Below, in pieces: positions 29,829 to 42,307 of a stretch of DNA of 64,000 nucleotides. Within the stretch, counting starts at the first letter, position 1; each line of letters begins with the position of its first letter. Source of the stretch: Pseudofabraea citricarpa (Eukaryota > Ascomycota > Leotiomycetes > Helotiales > Dermateaceae); contig JAPWGK010000006.1 in assembly GCA_029641185.1 (NCBI GenBank), forward strand, positions 124,001-188,000, in the 5' to 3' direction. Made by a program: the position numbers and the translations under genes. Under the pieces are notes generated by a model that saw only the letters and a program-made list of their open reading frames with translations, was not told where the DNA came from and searched no databases.

Positions 29829-30455
29829 ATGCCTCCAACTCGAAGAGCTCGTGCCTCGAATGGCCCTGCTGCCAAAGGCGCGCAACAAACCCTATCCTTC
29901 GGAAGCAAAGTGACGAAATCCACCACGCAGTCGTCAAAAATCCACAAGGCAGCTACGAACGAGAAACCAATTCCAGCAAAAGAAGTTGATGGCGGTCACA
30001 CCAGCTCCGAGGCAGCAATTGTTGAGGAGGTGCAGGCTGAATTGGTGCCAGTAGAGAGGGAGAGGACGGAGGAAGAAGAGCGCGCGAGCAAGGTGACGGA
30101 TGCGCAGATCAAGAGGTACTGGAAGTCGAAGGAGAGCGAGCGCAAAGCACCGCGCGTTCACCAAGCGGACCTGAGCATCGAGGAGAAGATTCTGAGACTG
30201 TTTGACACGAGCTCTCAATACGGGGTGTGTATTTCCTACTCCTTGATACTTTACGTACAGCCTCACTGACCTTGGTAGCCATGTATCGGCATCGCACGTA
30301 TGAAACGCTGGGTAAGAGCGAATAAGCTGTGCCTACAGCCACCCATCGAGGTCCTTGCGGTTCTGTTGAGAGAAGAGAAGAAGGGCAACACGAAGATTGG
30401 GCGAGCGCATGTTGACGAGTTAATGAGCAGCAAGTTTATTATTAACGACGATTAA
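29829..30455 (+). CDS. cdm1: DNA polymerase delta subunit 4 (small subunit)
   Basis: The small accessory subunit of the replicative polymerase delta, nuclear; POLD4 in animals, Cdm1 in fission yeast. Exons 29829-30224 and 30279-30455 give 190 aa. Near the N-terminus QQTLSFG (19-25) resembles a PCNA-binding motif. The central part is charged and low complexity. The conserved C-terminal half reads LRLFDTSSQYG then PCIGIARMKRWVRANKLCL and PIEVLAVLLREE, which is diagnostic of the family; the intron falls exactly in the conserved YG-PC junction. It is convergent with ACL1. The PIP-like motif is not a perfect match to the canonical QxxLxxFF. Confidence 0.92.
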
Positions 30456-30842
30456 GCGCACGAGTCAGTGGACCTGGTGGACATTGTCTGGAGTTCATGG
30501 CACGGCGGATAATTGCTGGTTTTGCCCGGATTGCTTTGGCTGGCTTGTAGAAAGGTTACATGGGAGTTAAGGAGTGCTTTATTATGCTATGATTGTACCT
30601 TTTAAGTTAATTCACCAAGAAGCAATTTTTCATCCTAACCATGTCCATTAATATCACCACGTAGACGTCATCTCATTGGCGAGCAAGTTTTAATCATGAA
30701 AAAAGCATCTCATTATCTCATGAGAGGCTCATTTTATTAATGGTGTGATACAGTGCCTCGTGGCAATGCTTCGTGGTCTATATGACACAGCGCAAAAGAT
30801 ATAACTCCATCCCTTCGATCAAGCCATAAAAATTTATAGAAT
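30456..30842. other. Convergent 3' region
   Basis: 387 bp between the stops of the polymerase delta subunit and ACL1. AT-rich, presumably both 3' UTRs. No gene. Confidence 0.5.
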
Positions 30843-32906
30843 CTACATCTGAACCTCAACACGACCCTCAGAAGCACCTCCCGAAGTAAGGGTTGGGAGG
30901 AGATAGGTGATATCATCCCAAGGATGTCTGTAGAGACCAGTACGCAGTCTCTTCTGGTCAAGGTAATGGGCAATCAAACCAATGCTGCGTCCGAGAACGA
31001 AGAGACCGTTAAGAACACCCATCTTCATGTAATCCTCAGCCTCCTCGGGGCTGAAAGCGCCACAGTTGCGCATTAAATCAACGAAGCACACAGCAACGGC
31101 ACCATCAACGTTCAAGATCAAGTTGTCCTTCTTGGAAGTAGTGACGGACTCAACGGCAAGAGCATAGTCGAGCATCTTGCAGCTTGGGAAGCGCTTCTTG
31201 ACAAACTCCTTGACAAGCTCGACACGGAGATCGGGGTTGTTTCTGGACTTGACCTTGTGGCCAATACCTGGGATGAGCTTGTTCTGCTTGCGCATGGTGT
31301 CAACGAAGTCACGTGGGCTGAGACCCTTGTCAAAGGCCTTTGTGAACTCCTCGGCAGCACCGTCCAAAGCTCCACCGAATCTCGATCCAATGGTCAAGAG
31401 ACCACTGACGAGAGCACTAATCAGATCCTTTCCGGCTCTGGTTGTGATAATGGTGTTCATGGCACCAGACACAGCTGGTCCGTGATCGGCAGTCAACATG
31501 AGGACCATCTCAAGGAACTTGCTAGCGTAGTCGGGGAGACGACGACGGAACCAGAGCAAAGACATGACACCACCAATTCCGATATCCTCCTTGAAGACAT
31601 CAGAGATGGGCATACCGGCATACAAAAGTTCTTGTCCACGGTCATCAGAAATGGTGGAAATGAAGGCAGCTGGCTTTCGGATAAGACCAAGCTCTTGAGC
31701 CCAGGCGTAATCAATTGGGATCTTTGGTACAACTGGCTCTGGCTGGGGCTTGATGGTACCAGCCTTGACTAGCTTATCGTAGACAGAGGCGAGGAGTGCT
31801 GGCATGTCCTCGAAGGTGTCTGGGACGTAGATGCCAGCCTTCTTCATGGCAGCGTTCTTGCTGGCAGCAGTCTCGAGTTGAGAGTTGGCCAAAGCACCGG
31901 CGTGTCCGAATTGAACCTCGGTCTTGAACATGCTTGCGCAGGTTCCAATAGCCCAAGCAACAATTGGCTTGGTGATTTCTCCAGCCTTAACAGCCTCGAT
32001 AACCCGGTATTCCTCTACACCTCCAACTTCTCCCAAGAGTACTAAAATCTTGCACTCTGGGTCTGCTTGATATCTAAGAATGTGGTCGATAAAGGTTGTG
32101 CTTGGATATCTATCACCACCGATAGCAACACCCTCGTAGACACCATCGGTTGTGTTCGCGATAATGTTGTTCAACTCGTTGGACATACCACCCGACTTGG
32201 AAACGTATCCGACGGAACCCTTTCGGTAGAGCTTGGAGGAGACGATGTTATCCATCATACCACCGGTGTTACCAATCTTGAACGCTCCAGGCTTAATGCC
32301 ACCGACCGTGGCCGGGCCGATAATGGTGATGCCCTTCTTCTTCGCTACGTACAAAATCTCGCGAGCACGCTAAAAAATCAATTAGTCTTTACCTCCGCTT
32401 TACGGAGGGGTATAGCTTACTCGCTCAGGAACACCCTCAGCAATGATAGCGATGGACTTAATCTGAGGGAATTGCATCAGCTCCATAGTGGAGCTGTACA
32501 CACTACGGGACGAGGCAAAGTTGACAACAGTGTCAACGTCGCTGTGCTTGGCAATGGCCTTCTCGACATCCTGGTAGACTGGGAGCAGAGTCTCGCTGGT
32601 GCCCCAGTACATCTTGCTGACGAACTGGCCGCCGAATGTGTAGATGATACCAGCTACGGAAGGAGTCTTGCGCTTGCAGATAAAGTCAAAATCGAGCATG
32701 CCCTGGACAGCTCTGGGCTGCAGTCCGTAGACGAAACATCTGGTCTTGTCGTGGAAAAGGGTGTGCTGAGCTTGAGGGCTCAAAGGTCTGCTCGGAGCTG
32801 CGAAACGGCGGATGTTGTCGTTGGCAGAAACGTTGGTCGCGGATGCAGCAGGTGCTGCTGCTCCGTTGGAGGCACCATTCGCACCGTTGGAAGTGGCAGA
32901 AGGCAT
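30843..32906 (-). CDS. acl1: ATP-citrate lyase subunit 1 (citryl-CoA lyase subunit)
   Basis: The larger of the two fungal ATP-citrate lyase subunits; with subunit 2 it cleaves citrate to cytosolic acetyl-CoA and oxaloacetate for lipid synthesis and acetylation. Exons 32421-32906 and 30843-32369 give 670 aa, the usual length. The CoA-binding/ligase part contains [18 protein letters not shown] and the phospho-histidine loop FGHAGA (His about 308). The C-terminal citrate-synthase-like domain has [25 protein letters not shown] and [16 protein letters not shown]. The N-terminal 25 residues are Ala/Asn/Gly-rich and poorly conserved. The 51-bp intron restores VPERRAREIL. It faces away from acl2 across a shared promoter. 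Confidence 0.98.
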
Positions 32907-34193
32907 TGTGAGGAGAAGGGAAAAGTGCTGTACGAAGCCAATTCCAAGTCAGTTGGGTCTTTGTGAATTAAAAGGATTGCCAGCAAAATGCAGTAGCTGT
33001 CGTGATGGTGATGGTGGTGTGTGTGTGCGGAAGAAGGAAAAGGCAAGTAAGCATGGACTTACGTTGGATTCGAGGGGCAGGGTCGTCGTGCTACTTGAGG
33101 GTGCAGAAGTGAGCAGACGGAGCTGGATGGCAGATGTAAAGAAGAAGAAGAAGCGGAGCAGGCGGGAGTTGGCTCGCTAGGCAGGTGTGTGTGTGTCTGG
33201 TGTTGAAGCAGCAATTGGGGGTGGAGGGATTGAAGTGTGATGCGATGAGGATTTATTGAGGCGGGACTGGATGTTGTTGAACCCAGGAGTCGGAGCCAGC
33301 TGGGAATTTTGCGAGGCGAGTGAGGAGGGTCTTGCGGTCCGTTGTTTCTGTGTTCGCGTGCGTGGTTGTGGTTGAGCCCGAGAATCGAAGCGACAAGAAG
33401 GAAAGCGACAAAAGCGATCCCTGCATCCCCAACAATGCAGCACGCTAAGGAAATGGGAGCAGCAGCACCCAGCGCCCACCATCAAATCTGCCCACCAAAA
33501 TCTCACGAAAAAGCTGTTCTCTGGGTGTTGGCTGCCCCGAGAAAGCAGCGACAACCTTGGACCAACCCATCGACATCGGCACAGACCCCCGAGCCCAAAT
33601 CCGACGTCCCTTCCCCCCCCCCAATTCTATTCTCACTCACAGCCCTTCACCACCACCACCAAGTCAAGACAATACCGGCTGTCCATATCAGACTCCTCAT
33701 CCTCATCCCCTTCATCTCCCAACTCCCAACTCCCATCTCCCAACTCTCAATCCGCTGCTCCATCTCTTTTCCGCACTTCACTGCTTCGGATCCCTCATCC
33801 CCGATAAAGACCCTGGTGTTCCCTTCTTCGGTACGTTGCCCATTCATTCTTTCCTCCGCACCCGTGAACTTTCCCTTCGCATCCGCATTCGCATCGCAAC
33901 AAAAACCCCCTTCTCAAGACCAGCTACAATTGTTTGCAGCCACAAGTAGTGTGCCTCCGTCTCACCCACAACCCTCAGACGCTGCTGAACTCCTGTGCCG
34001 TCCGTATTCAATCTCGGTCGTCTGTTCTACGCACTTCTCTCGGAGTTTTACAAGTACAGTGCACAAGACTTTTTTTTCTTCTGTCTGAAATACACAGCCT
34101 GCACGCTCCATTGTTAGCAAGACAAATTCAGCAGCCGCGACAGACCTTTTACTGACGAGACTGGAGCAGTAACATTACCTTCTACCACACACA
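32907..34193. promoter_or_regulatory. Shared divergent promoter of acl1 and acl2
   Basis: 1287 bp between the two start codons. It is asymmetric: long pyrimidine-rich tracts and CCACCACC runs on the acl2 side, GT-repeats near 33000-33030 and 33180-33200 on the acl1 side. Co-expression of the two subunits would require regulation from here; this arrangement is widely conserved in filamentous ascomycetes. Frames seen within it are low-complexity by-products. Confidence 0.75.
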
Positions 34194-36132
34194 ATGGCCG
34201 CAAAAGCTATCCTCGAGGCTGACGGCAAGGCCATCCTCAACTATCACCTCACCAGAGCTCCCGTCATCAAGCCTTCTCCTCTCCCAAAGTCCGCCACACA
34301 CAACCCACCTTCCAGACTCGCATCTCTGTACTTCCCAGAAGACGCTGAGGTTGATTCCATCCTCGACCAGGCCGAGGTCTCATACCCATGGCTCTTGGTC
34401 CCAGGCACCAAATTCGTGGCAAAGCCAGATCAATTGATCAAGCGACGAGGCAAGAGCGGTCTCCTGGCCTTGAACAAGACATGGCCGGAGGCAAAGGCGT
34501 GGATTTCGGCTCGTGCTGGAAAGGAAGTGACTGTTGAGACCACCGTGGGTGTGTTGAGACAATTCTTGGTCGAGCCGTTCGTACCGCATCCGGAGGGAAC
34601 CGAATATTATATCAACATCAACTCTGCACGAGAGGTACGTTGCACATTTTCAATTATTCTGGTCCACTTTTCTCGCGAGTAGCGAACACCAGCGCTGTTG
34701 GAGTCGAGACATGATGAAGCAGGAACAGAGGTCGTAAAATGTCAGGGCTTTTGTAGCATCGTCTTAGCGGATGATATTGCAGAATTCTTCAGAGAACTCA
34801 GTGCGAAAACAGCTTTTGGCATGTGGGCGCGGCCAGCTTTTTGTTCAGCCGGGTTTTCGCTACGGCTCTTTGGGTACGGGCGAGCGGAAGCTAGGAGCCA
34901 ATGTTCAATGGCCCACACCCGCGTCGACTCCCGAGTTCATCCCTTCAATGCTTCACCCATCCACCTTCCGTATTCACGGGATTTCCTATCTATGTATCAC
35001 TAGCCGCTATCATATGTCACGGAACTCTTCCCGAATCGTCCCCCTCGACCGTCCAATAAACGTCCATCCCACCTTTCACTTGCATATGCTGACTATTCTT
35101 CTCTAGGGTGACTGGATTCTCTTCACACACGAGGGAGGTGTTGATGTTGGTGATGTCGACTCCAAGGCTGAGAAGCTTCTCATTCCTGTTGACCTCGAGG
35201 AGTACCCATCAAACGATGAGATTGCGGCAGCCCTCTTGAAGAAGGTTCCAAAGGGTGTACACAATGTCCTCGTTGACTTCATCACTAGACTCTACGCCGT
35301 TTATGTCGACTGCCAGTTTACATATCTCGAGATCAACCCCTTAGTCGTCATCCCAAATGCTGAAGGAACATCTGCGGAGGTTCACTTCTTGGATTTGGCT
35401 GCTAAGCTTGATCAGACTGCCGAGTTCGAGTGCGGTGTTAAGTGGGCTGTAGCACGCTCACCAGCTGCTCTCGGCATGGTTGCTCCTAAGTCTGGCGATG
35501 GTAAGGTCAGCATCGATGCTGGACCACCAATGGAGTTCCCAGCACCTTTCGGCCGTGAGCTGTCAAAGGAGGAGGCTTATATTGCTGAGCTCGACGCAAA
35601 GACCGGTGCCTCTCTCAAGCTGACCATCTTGAACCCTAACGGCCGCGTTTGGACTTTGGTCGCTGGTGGTGGTGCATCCGTCGTCTACGCAGACGCCATC
35701 GCTTCCAGTGGTTTTGCCGACGAGCTTGCCAACTACGGAGAGTACTCTGGTGCTCCTACCGAGACTCAAACCTTCCACTATGCCCGCACTGTTCTTGACT
35801 TGATGCTCCGTTCGCCGGTCAAGCCAGAGGGTAAGGTTCTCTTCATTGGTGGTGGTATTGCCAACTTCACCAACGTTGCTTCTACCTTCAAGGGTGTCAT
35901 CCGTGCGCTCAGAGAGGTATCTAGCTTGCTCCTTGAGCACAAGGTCCAGATCTGGGTTAGACGTGCTGGACCCAACTACCAGGAGGGTTTGAAGAACATC
36001 AAGTCAGTTGGCCAAGAATTGAAGTTGGACATGCACGTTTACGGCCCAGATATGCACGTTAGTGGTATCGTCCCATTAGCTCTCGTGCCAGGTCGCTTGG
36101 AAGCCAGCAAGGTGGAGGAATTCAAGGCTTAA
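34194..36132 (+). CDS. acl2: ATP-citrate lyase subunit 2 (ATP-grasp/citrate-binding subunit)
   Basis: The smaller ATP-citrate lyase subunit, which contains the ATP-grasp fold and citrate-binding region. Exons 34194-34634 and 35107-36132 give 488 aa, the family length. Exon 1 holds [13 protein letters not shown] and [18 protein letters not shown] sequence (here [20 protein letters not shown]). Exon 2 begins in the conserved [20 protein letters not shown] and includes [13 protein letters not shown] and the [19 protein letters not shown] segment. The intron is 472 bp, much longer than others in the window. Together with acl1 it forms the cytosolic heteromeric enzyme. Confidence 0.98.
34635..35106 (+). 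other. Long intron of acl2
   Basis: A GTACGT donor and a pyrimidine-rich TTCTTCTCTAG acceptor bound this 472-bp intron. It contains stops in all frames; an overlapping 101-codon frame has no family features. Confidence 0.85.
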
Positions 36133-37187
36133 ATAGACATTGGGATCACGGGTAGCATTCGACTTTTCAGCATTGTTTCGGGGCCACGAGGCAGATTGTG
36201 GCGTACAAATTTGTGCTTATGACTTTACAAATAGATACTCATAATTGCCTCTGCTGATGGCTTCATGTACGAATAGGAGTAGTCGCGACGTCTCGTACCG
36301 AAAGAACATGATGCCAATGCAGTTTTCTTTCCCCCATGAGTCTGCCCCCTGTTCTGAGTGAGTTGTGTTGTTGTTCGGTTATATCACGTGCACTATTTCT
36401 GTCGTTCAACAAACTCTCGAGATTGAGTGACGATCTCTCAACGAACGGCGAGATGAAGACCAGATGACGGCATGCTGTGATTGCCCTCTGACCCATGCAG
36501 CTTTTAGGGGATGGTTGGGCAATGACAAGATACTTGGACTTGGTACTGGAGTAACTCGGAGTTACATCTGTCTGTAGTATTTGAAATCATGGACAGACAC
36601 GGCTCTGGAGGGTTTTGTCCTTGGGTTTCCAGTAAGGTAGGTATGTATGTATGTATTTAATGACTGACTGGGTGCTCCGGTCTAGTTTTACAATGATGGG
36701 TTGATAACTAATAAGAGAACGAATGATGAAATGCTTGTCTTATGTGCCTTCTTCTTCGCAGCTAAGTGATCTGAGCTACTAACGGGTTAAGAAGACTAGT
36801 CATATTTCTTTTTCTTTTTCTCCTTCCCCACCCACCCCGGAAATATAACCAAATTAAAGCGAATAGCATCAAGCTCCCATCATACCCACATCAATCGTGG
36901 GCATGTTTCCTGCAGAGTGAAACGAATCCCAGAGGCTGCAATGAAATAAGATTAAGGTGCGATTACAGAAACACGCTTGCACGATAGGCTACTCCCGAAC
37001 AAGCCTATCACGCTCAGTCAGGAAACATCAACCAAGGAATACGAGACTCCCGCAGGACCATGAGCTTTTTTCCTGCGCCCGCATCTTTTGTGTCTTCTCG
37101 TCGTCGCCGTCAGTAGAGCTCTCATCCGTTTCGCACTTCGCATCTTTCTTTCTACGCTTTCTATTCTTCAATTGAGGCCGTCGGACA
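36133..37187. other. Intergenic, no gene seen
   Basis: About 1 kb between acl2 and the GH72 gene. It includes a short TATG microsatellite at about 36639-36656. The last 200 bp carry C/T-rich leader-like sequence. Confidence 0.5.
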
Positions 37188-38994
37188 ATGTTTAGGAACG
37201 CGCTTGTAAGGAAGAATGCCCCGCATCTAACAGACTTTCCCGCCAATGCTACCGTGCTGTGGCTCAATTATTGCTTGTCCAAGTACGGTGCGGTACAGCA
37301 GTACTACGTACAACAACAATAATATGACCACGGATGGCATTGCGCGCTTGATTCCTGCAATTCTTATATACTGACCACTATTGATGCTAGACTCGCATTG
37401 GTGCCACCCTTGCCCTCTGCAGTACTGCTGTTGCGGTGACGCCTCTCGTTATCCAGGGAAGCAATTTCGTAAATTCTGTTACCGGAAACCGATTCCAAGT
37501 TGTCGGCGTTGCATACCAGCCAGGAGGCTCTTCGGGTTACAATCCAGCATCTGGTGTTGATCCGTTGAGCGATGGGGCTGTCTGTTTGCGAGATGCAGCA
37601 TTGATGCAGCGATTGGGTTGGTCAACCACGACGGATACATGTAGGAGATGTTACTGACAGCCCCCCCAGGTGTCAATGCCATTCGTGTATACAACATCGA
37701 CCCGACGATTAACCATGATGAGTGTGCTAGTATCTTCAATGCGGTATGTGTTGTTTTGGAAAGATATAAACACAGAACTAAGGACTACTAGGTTGGTATT
37801 TACATGATGCTCGATGTGAATTCTCCGTTGGCGGGAGAGAGTATCGATCGAAGTGCCCCTTGGACCAGTTATTATGCTGCATACTTGCAAAGAACGTTTG
37901 GCGTTGTCGAGGCCTTCAAGGACTTCCCGAATACTCTTCTGTTCTTCTCCGGAAACGAAATCATCAATGATGTTTCTACGGGAGGAACTGTGCCGCCATA
38001 TATTCGAGTAAGTGCCTTATGCTTTGGGTTGTAAGGAGAAAGTAAAATCTAACTGCAGTAGGCTGTGACCCGTGATCTCAAGAATTATATCGCCAAGCAT
38101 GCCAGCCGACCTATTCCAGTCGGGTACAGCGCTGCAGATGTCAGAGAGATCTTGGTTGATACTTGGTCCTATCTTCAATGCACTACCACAGGCGATGACT
38201 CTGATCCATCTCGCGTGGACCTCTTCGCACTCAACAGTTATTCCTGGTGTGGGGACTCATCATACACTCTTGCCAGTTATGATACCCTCGTTGCAGACTT
38301 CAGCAATACATCAGTTCCTGTCTTCTTTTCTGAATACGGCTGCAATGTCCCCAGTCCTCGCATATTTACGGAGGTACCTGTCATTTACGGACCCCTGATG
38401 ACCCCTGTCTTGTCTGGTGGCGTCGTCTACGAGTACACTCAAGAGGAATCTAATTATGGTCTCGTGACCCTCAACTCCGATGGCTCTGCCAGGCTTCTTG
38501 GTGACTTTGACGCTCTGCAAGGCCAGCTGAACACTCTCAATGTTACCGCTCTGCAGGGGGTTCAAGCCACCAACACCAGTGTTACACCACCGACGTGCAC
38601 ATCCAGTCTGATCACTGAGCAAGGGTTTGCAAACAACTTCACCATCCCTGATGTTCCACCTGGAGCTCAAGATCTCATTGATAACGGCATTCCAAATCCC
38701 AACAATGGCAAACTGGTATCTGTCACTACGACAGAGGTTTCACAGACCGTTGAAGCATCCAATGGAGATACTATCTCGGGCCTTTCTATCACTTTATTAG
38801 CAGATGACGCTAGCAACAATCCTTCTGGAGCAAATGACACAGGCTCTGGTACTGGATCTGATAATCCTGCTACCACAACCACTAGTTCGGCACCAAGTGC
38901 TACTTCCTCCAATGCTGCCGTTGGTAGAATTCAAACCACTGTTAGTTGGTTAGATGTGCTGGGAATCATGGCTGTTGGAGGAGCTCTGCTCTAG
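37188..38994 (+). CDS. GPI-anchored 1,3-beta-glucanosyltransferase, GH72 (Gel/Gas family)
   Basis: Cell-wall enzyme that cuts and re-joins beta-1,3-glucan at the plasma membrane. Five exons: 37188-37205, 37391-37616, 37670-37743, 37792-38007, 38062-38994, giving 488 aa. Exon 1 encodes only MFRNAL; splicing creates the signal peptide MFRNALTRIGATLALCSTAV. The catalytic acid/base Glu162 lies in FFSGNEI and the nucleophile Glu269 in FFSEYGCN, matching GH72 spacing. The C-terminus is Ser/Thr-rich with a final hydrophobic stretch suited to a GPI anchor. I see no cysteine-rich X8 (CBM43) module, so it resembles the Gel1/Gel2 or Gas5 type. The donor of the second intron (GTTGGT) is weak but needed for the conserved LGVNAIRVYN. 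Confidence 0.93.
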
Positions 38995-40454
38995 TATGTT
39001 GGATATAGCATTATTCTGTTCTTTGCATATATTGTTTTTTTTTCGTACTCAGCACCGCTGAGCTGGTTGGGTACTTGTAATCCAGCATAGACTAATGATT
39101 TGATTCTCCATGACCTAATGCGCTCTAGGCTCCTCGCAGTGGTGTGTTGTGCTTGAGGTGCAGATATAAATCAGCAATAACTTCTAAACTTTGCAAGAAT
39201 TGTAAAATGATACAGTAGAGCATGTTGGTTGCCGACAAAGAAAAAAAAGAACAAGTGAAAGAAGGCGCATGGCCCGGATTCGTTGATCACAGAAGGGTAG
39301 GATGGTGGTTAATCAACTATCCTACACGCAAAATACCAAAACACGCAAAGATTTGAGTTTCATTGATTGGAATTGTCCTGGTTTTCGCGGAAACTTATAA
39401 CCGCTTCCCAGAGCTCCGCCATGCTTCATCGACCTATGCACTAACATTCTTATACAAGGATACACTTTAGAAGTACAATTATAGAAGCTTATACTAGAAT
39501 AGTTTTCGTGGAAACTTATAACCGCTTCTCAGAGCTCCGCCATGCTTCATCGATTTATACCTTGAAATCCCTATGCGTGCGAGGATCCGCTCTGGAAGTG
39601 TAGCCATATTGGCTTTCTACTGAGGGTACTGCTGATCGGGACAAATCTTCTCCGCTTAACTATTCCTGTTGCTATTGGTGATGCTGTTGTCATAATAACT
39701 GCGTTTCATTTGCACTGCTACTGCTATTCCCTCCAGCACGCAGACCAGCTAACCTGGCGAGTCAGATCTAAAGTCTGTATACCAAGTACAGGCAAAAAGC
39801 AAAATTCCAATAAGCCAAAAAGGGGTTTTCACGAAATATTTTGTATCTGTAAATAGCTGCTGCGTCATGTGCTTCAGGTTGATTGCCACAAGCATCGTAA
39901 CGGATGGGCAGGCGCGCTAGAGGCACTGCCTGTATTTGAGTTGTTTCTCCCGTTACGGGAGTTGTTCTCTCTGACAACAGCAGTTGCTCTGGCAATGTAT
40001 GGCAAGTAGCCACACGAGAAACAAGAGCCGAGGTTCTCTTTTTGGCTGGTAGATAGTAGCGAGTATTCATGTCAAAAGGCTCTTCAAAGAGAACAGTTGA
40101 CCTCCTAAGATCAGTGAATATGTTCAGCTGCTGTTTCCGATTTGTCTCAGCCGTAGCCTTCCCAGAGGAAAGAAAGGAGCAAGTATAGCAATATACCGGG
40201 TTGTTCTTCTGGTTGTGGGCACTAGTGATTCACTATCACTTTCACGCCAGTCCTGGTTATTCTGTCATCTCTGGTATAGAATGGCACAGAGAAAAGCAGA
40301 TTTACGTTTCAACCTGGGACCCCCTCCAACATTATTCGCTCTATCTAGCGTCTGGAATAATCTAGTATGAGATCGAGACTGGTACTTTCTAGAAGATCTG
40401 GTCCTAAATGTGAGAAATAAAGGTACTTTACATGAGATATATGGGAAGAATCGA
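38995..40454. other. Intergenic with a diverged 121-bp tandem duplication
   Basis: Nearly 1.5 kb between the GH72 gene and the convergent amidase gene. A tandem duplication occupies 39381-39622 (entered separately). A 100-codon minus frame at 39768-40070 has no recognised features. Confidence 0.5.
39381..39622 (+). repeat. Diverged tandem duplication, unit about 121 bp
   Basis: Unit 1 starts at 39381 and unit 2 at 39502. The first 52 bases (from GTTTTCGYGGAAACTTATAA) match except for two C/T differences; the following section is more diverged but still alignable (AAGGATACACTTTAGAAGT versus GAGGATCCGCTCTGGAAGT). Differences are mostly transitions. Confidence 0.85.
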
Positions 40455-42307
40455 TCATTGCTTGCTCTTGAGCGCCTCAGAGATGATGCCAACACATTCC
40501 AACAGCTTCTCGTCCTCCATTCTTCTTCCTACACACTGCAGAGTAACCGGAGTTCCATGGTAGAATTCTGGATCGTAGTCTGCTTGCAGGATCTTGTCTT
40601 CTTCGTTTAGTGGTTTCCATTCTGCTGGTCGCTTGCTGTCGAGAGCTTTGTCGGCAAACGTGACAGGGAATGTACATGCTGGGTAATCTATGCCCAATAA
40701 TCAGTTTGTTGTCACAGGTTAAAAACGAAGAAATATGCTTGCTTACCAAGGAGGTTGAAAACACAAGTGTAGTTTACGCAGAATGTCTTCTGAGTCAATC
40801 CAAGACGAGGAGCGGTCCAAGTAGAGGCAGGAAGAACCAAGATATCCATGGGCCCCTTATCAGCAGTAGCAGTAGCAGTCCACTTATCCAAGTACGCCTT
40901 CTGGAAAGCATTTCTTTGCGCAATCATAGCGCGAAGTTTTGTAGGGCCTAGAGTTCCACCCTCCCCCTTGTTGTATGTGGCCTCGTAGTTCTCCATGCTG
41001 CCATACACAGGTTCGTCGTGCTCCTTGGTCAATCCCATAATGGCCGCGCCGCCAAGAGTGTGGAAGGATGTGTTGACTTCATAGACCATCTCGGGATGAT
41101 TCAGAGGCTCCCATTCAAAAACTTCGTGGCCTGCTGCTTCAAGGGCTGCCTTGGTCATTGCGAGACCACGTACTATGGGAGGGTGTGCGCTGTGCGATCC
41201 GTCGTTGTCTGATATTATGCCAACTCGGAGTTTTCGACCTGGTGGTGAGATTTGAGAGCCGCTCTTCCAAGGCAAGGGCACACATTTGGGATCATATAGC
41301 CAAGGTGCTACGGAATCCGACAGAACCGCCGAACAGTAAAGTTTCAGTGCTGACAATGAGCGTGCCATCGGCCCATTGTTTGAATAGATAAAATCTTGGC
41401 CAGTGATACCTGATTTGGCTCCGTAAACGGGAAATCGACCAAACCTAAACGGACTCTTAGCGATGACCTACAAGACCTGTTGGAGAAATACGAACGTTGG
41501 CTTCAAACCGTATAGGTAGTTGAATGCAGAGGGGATTCGGATAGAACCACCGATGTCAGTTCCTACTCCCAACGGACTGCCTCTCATTGCTAACAGGACT
41601 CCCTCACCACCTGAGCTCCCACCACAGCTTGTACCGCTGTGATAAGCACCTCTCGTTTCTCCCCAGACTGCGCTGATAGTCTCCATCATCATCATGGCCG
41701 TAGGTGTGGTGGTCTTGACATAAAAGACAGCACCCAACTTCGCCAACAAAGTAACGAGGATGGTCTCGTCGCCTGGAGCTGTTGCCTCATTGGCATAGCA
41801 AGCCATTCCTATAGATGAGGGGTGAGGTGGTGTAATCAAGCAGTCCTTCAATGAAATGGGAAGACCGTGGAGAGGTCCAATGACCTCACCATTCTTCTCG
41901 AGATATTCATCCAAGAACTTAGCTCGAGCGAGGGCCTCAGGTATAAGGATCTCAGTCAAACAATTTGTCTGGTTACTCTCAGTCAGCTGTATGAAACAAA
42001 ATCTGTGTATATCCACATGAGATTCCAAACTTACTAGTTGTTGGGCTACAACAGCAGCTTTGCAAAACGCTTCAGCAACTTTTAAAGAGGTCCATTTTTT
42101 CTGCTTAATATTCAAAAGTATATCCTCAGCTTCTGTATTTGTAATTTCCAACTCGTCTGCTGTGAAATGACCCGAGGACTTGGGAATCGTAGTGAGGTTC
42201 TGTGGTAGGTTGGTGAGAGCTTCCTGAGGAAGAAGATATTCCTTAGGCAGAGCAGCTTCTCTCCTTGCAAAAGCTATGGCAGCGATTTCCTTGTAGTGTT
42301 GCCCCAT
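40455..42307 (-). CDS. Amidase-signature family hydrolase
   Basis: Cytosolic amidase-signature enzyme, probably an acetamidase-like general amidase releasing ammonia from amides. Four exons: 42035-42307, 41496-41968, 40747-41453, 40455-40687, giving 561 aa. The catalytic Ser-cisSer-Lys triad is visible: Lys132 in LPISLKDC, Ser209 in SCGGSSGGE and Ser233 in DIGGSIR, with the usual 24-residue spacing between serines. The first intron uses the third possible AG to restore AQQLTNCLTEI. The second intron is only 42 bp with donor GTTCGT; I chose it because it keeps frame into GRFPVYG, but its exact limits are uncertain. The substrate is not predictable. Confidence 0.88.

Noticed and set aside
31257..32966. 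Plus-strand frames of 171 and 299 codons
   Set aside because: They lie antisense to the well-supported acl1 exons and have no family features; codon bias of the true gene keeps the opposite frame open.
33342..34088. 248-codon plus-strand frame in the acl promoter
   Set aside because: Low-complexity Pro/Ser/His composition from pyrimidine-rich leader sequence; no start context or domain.
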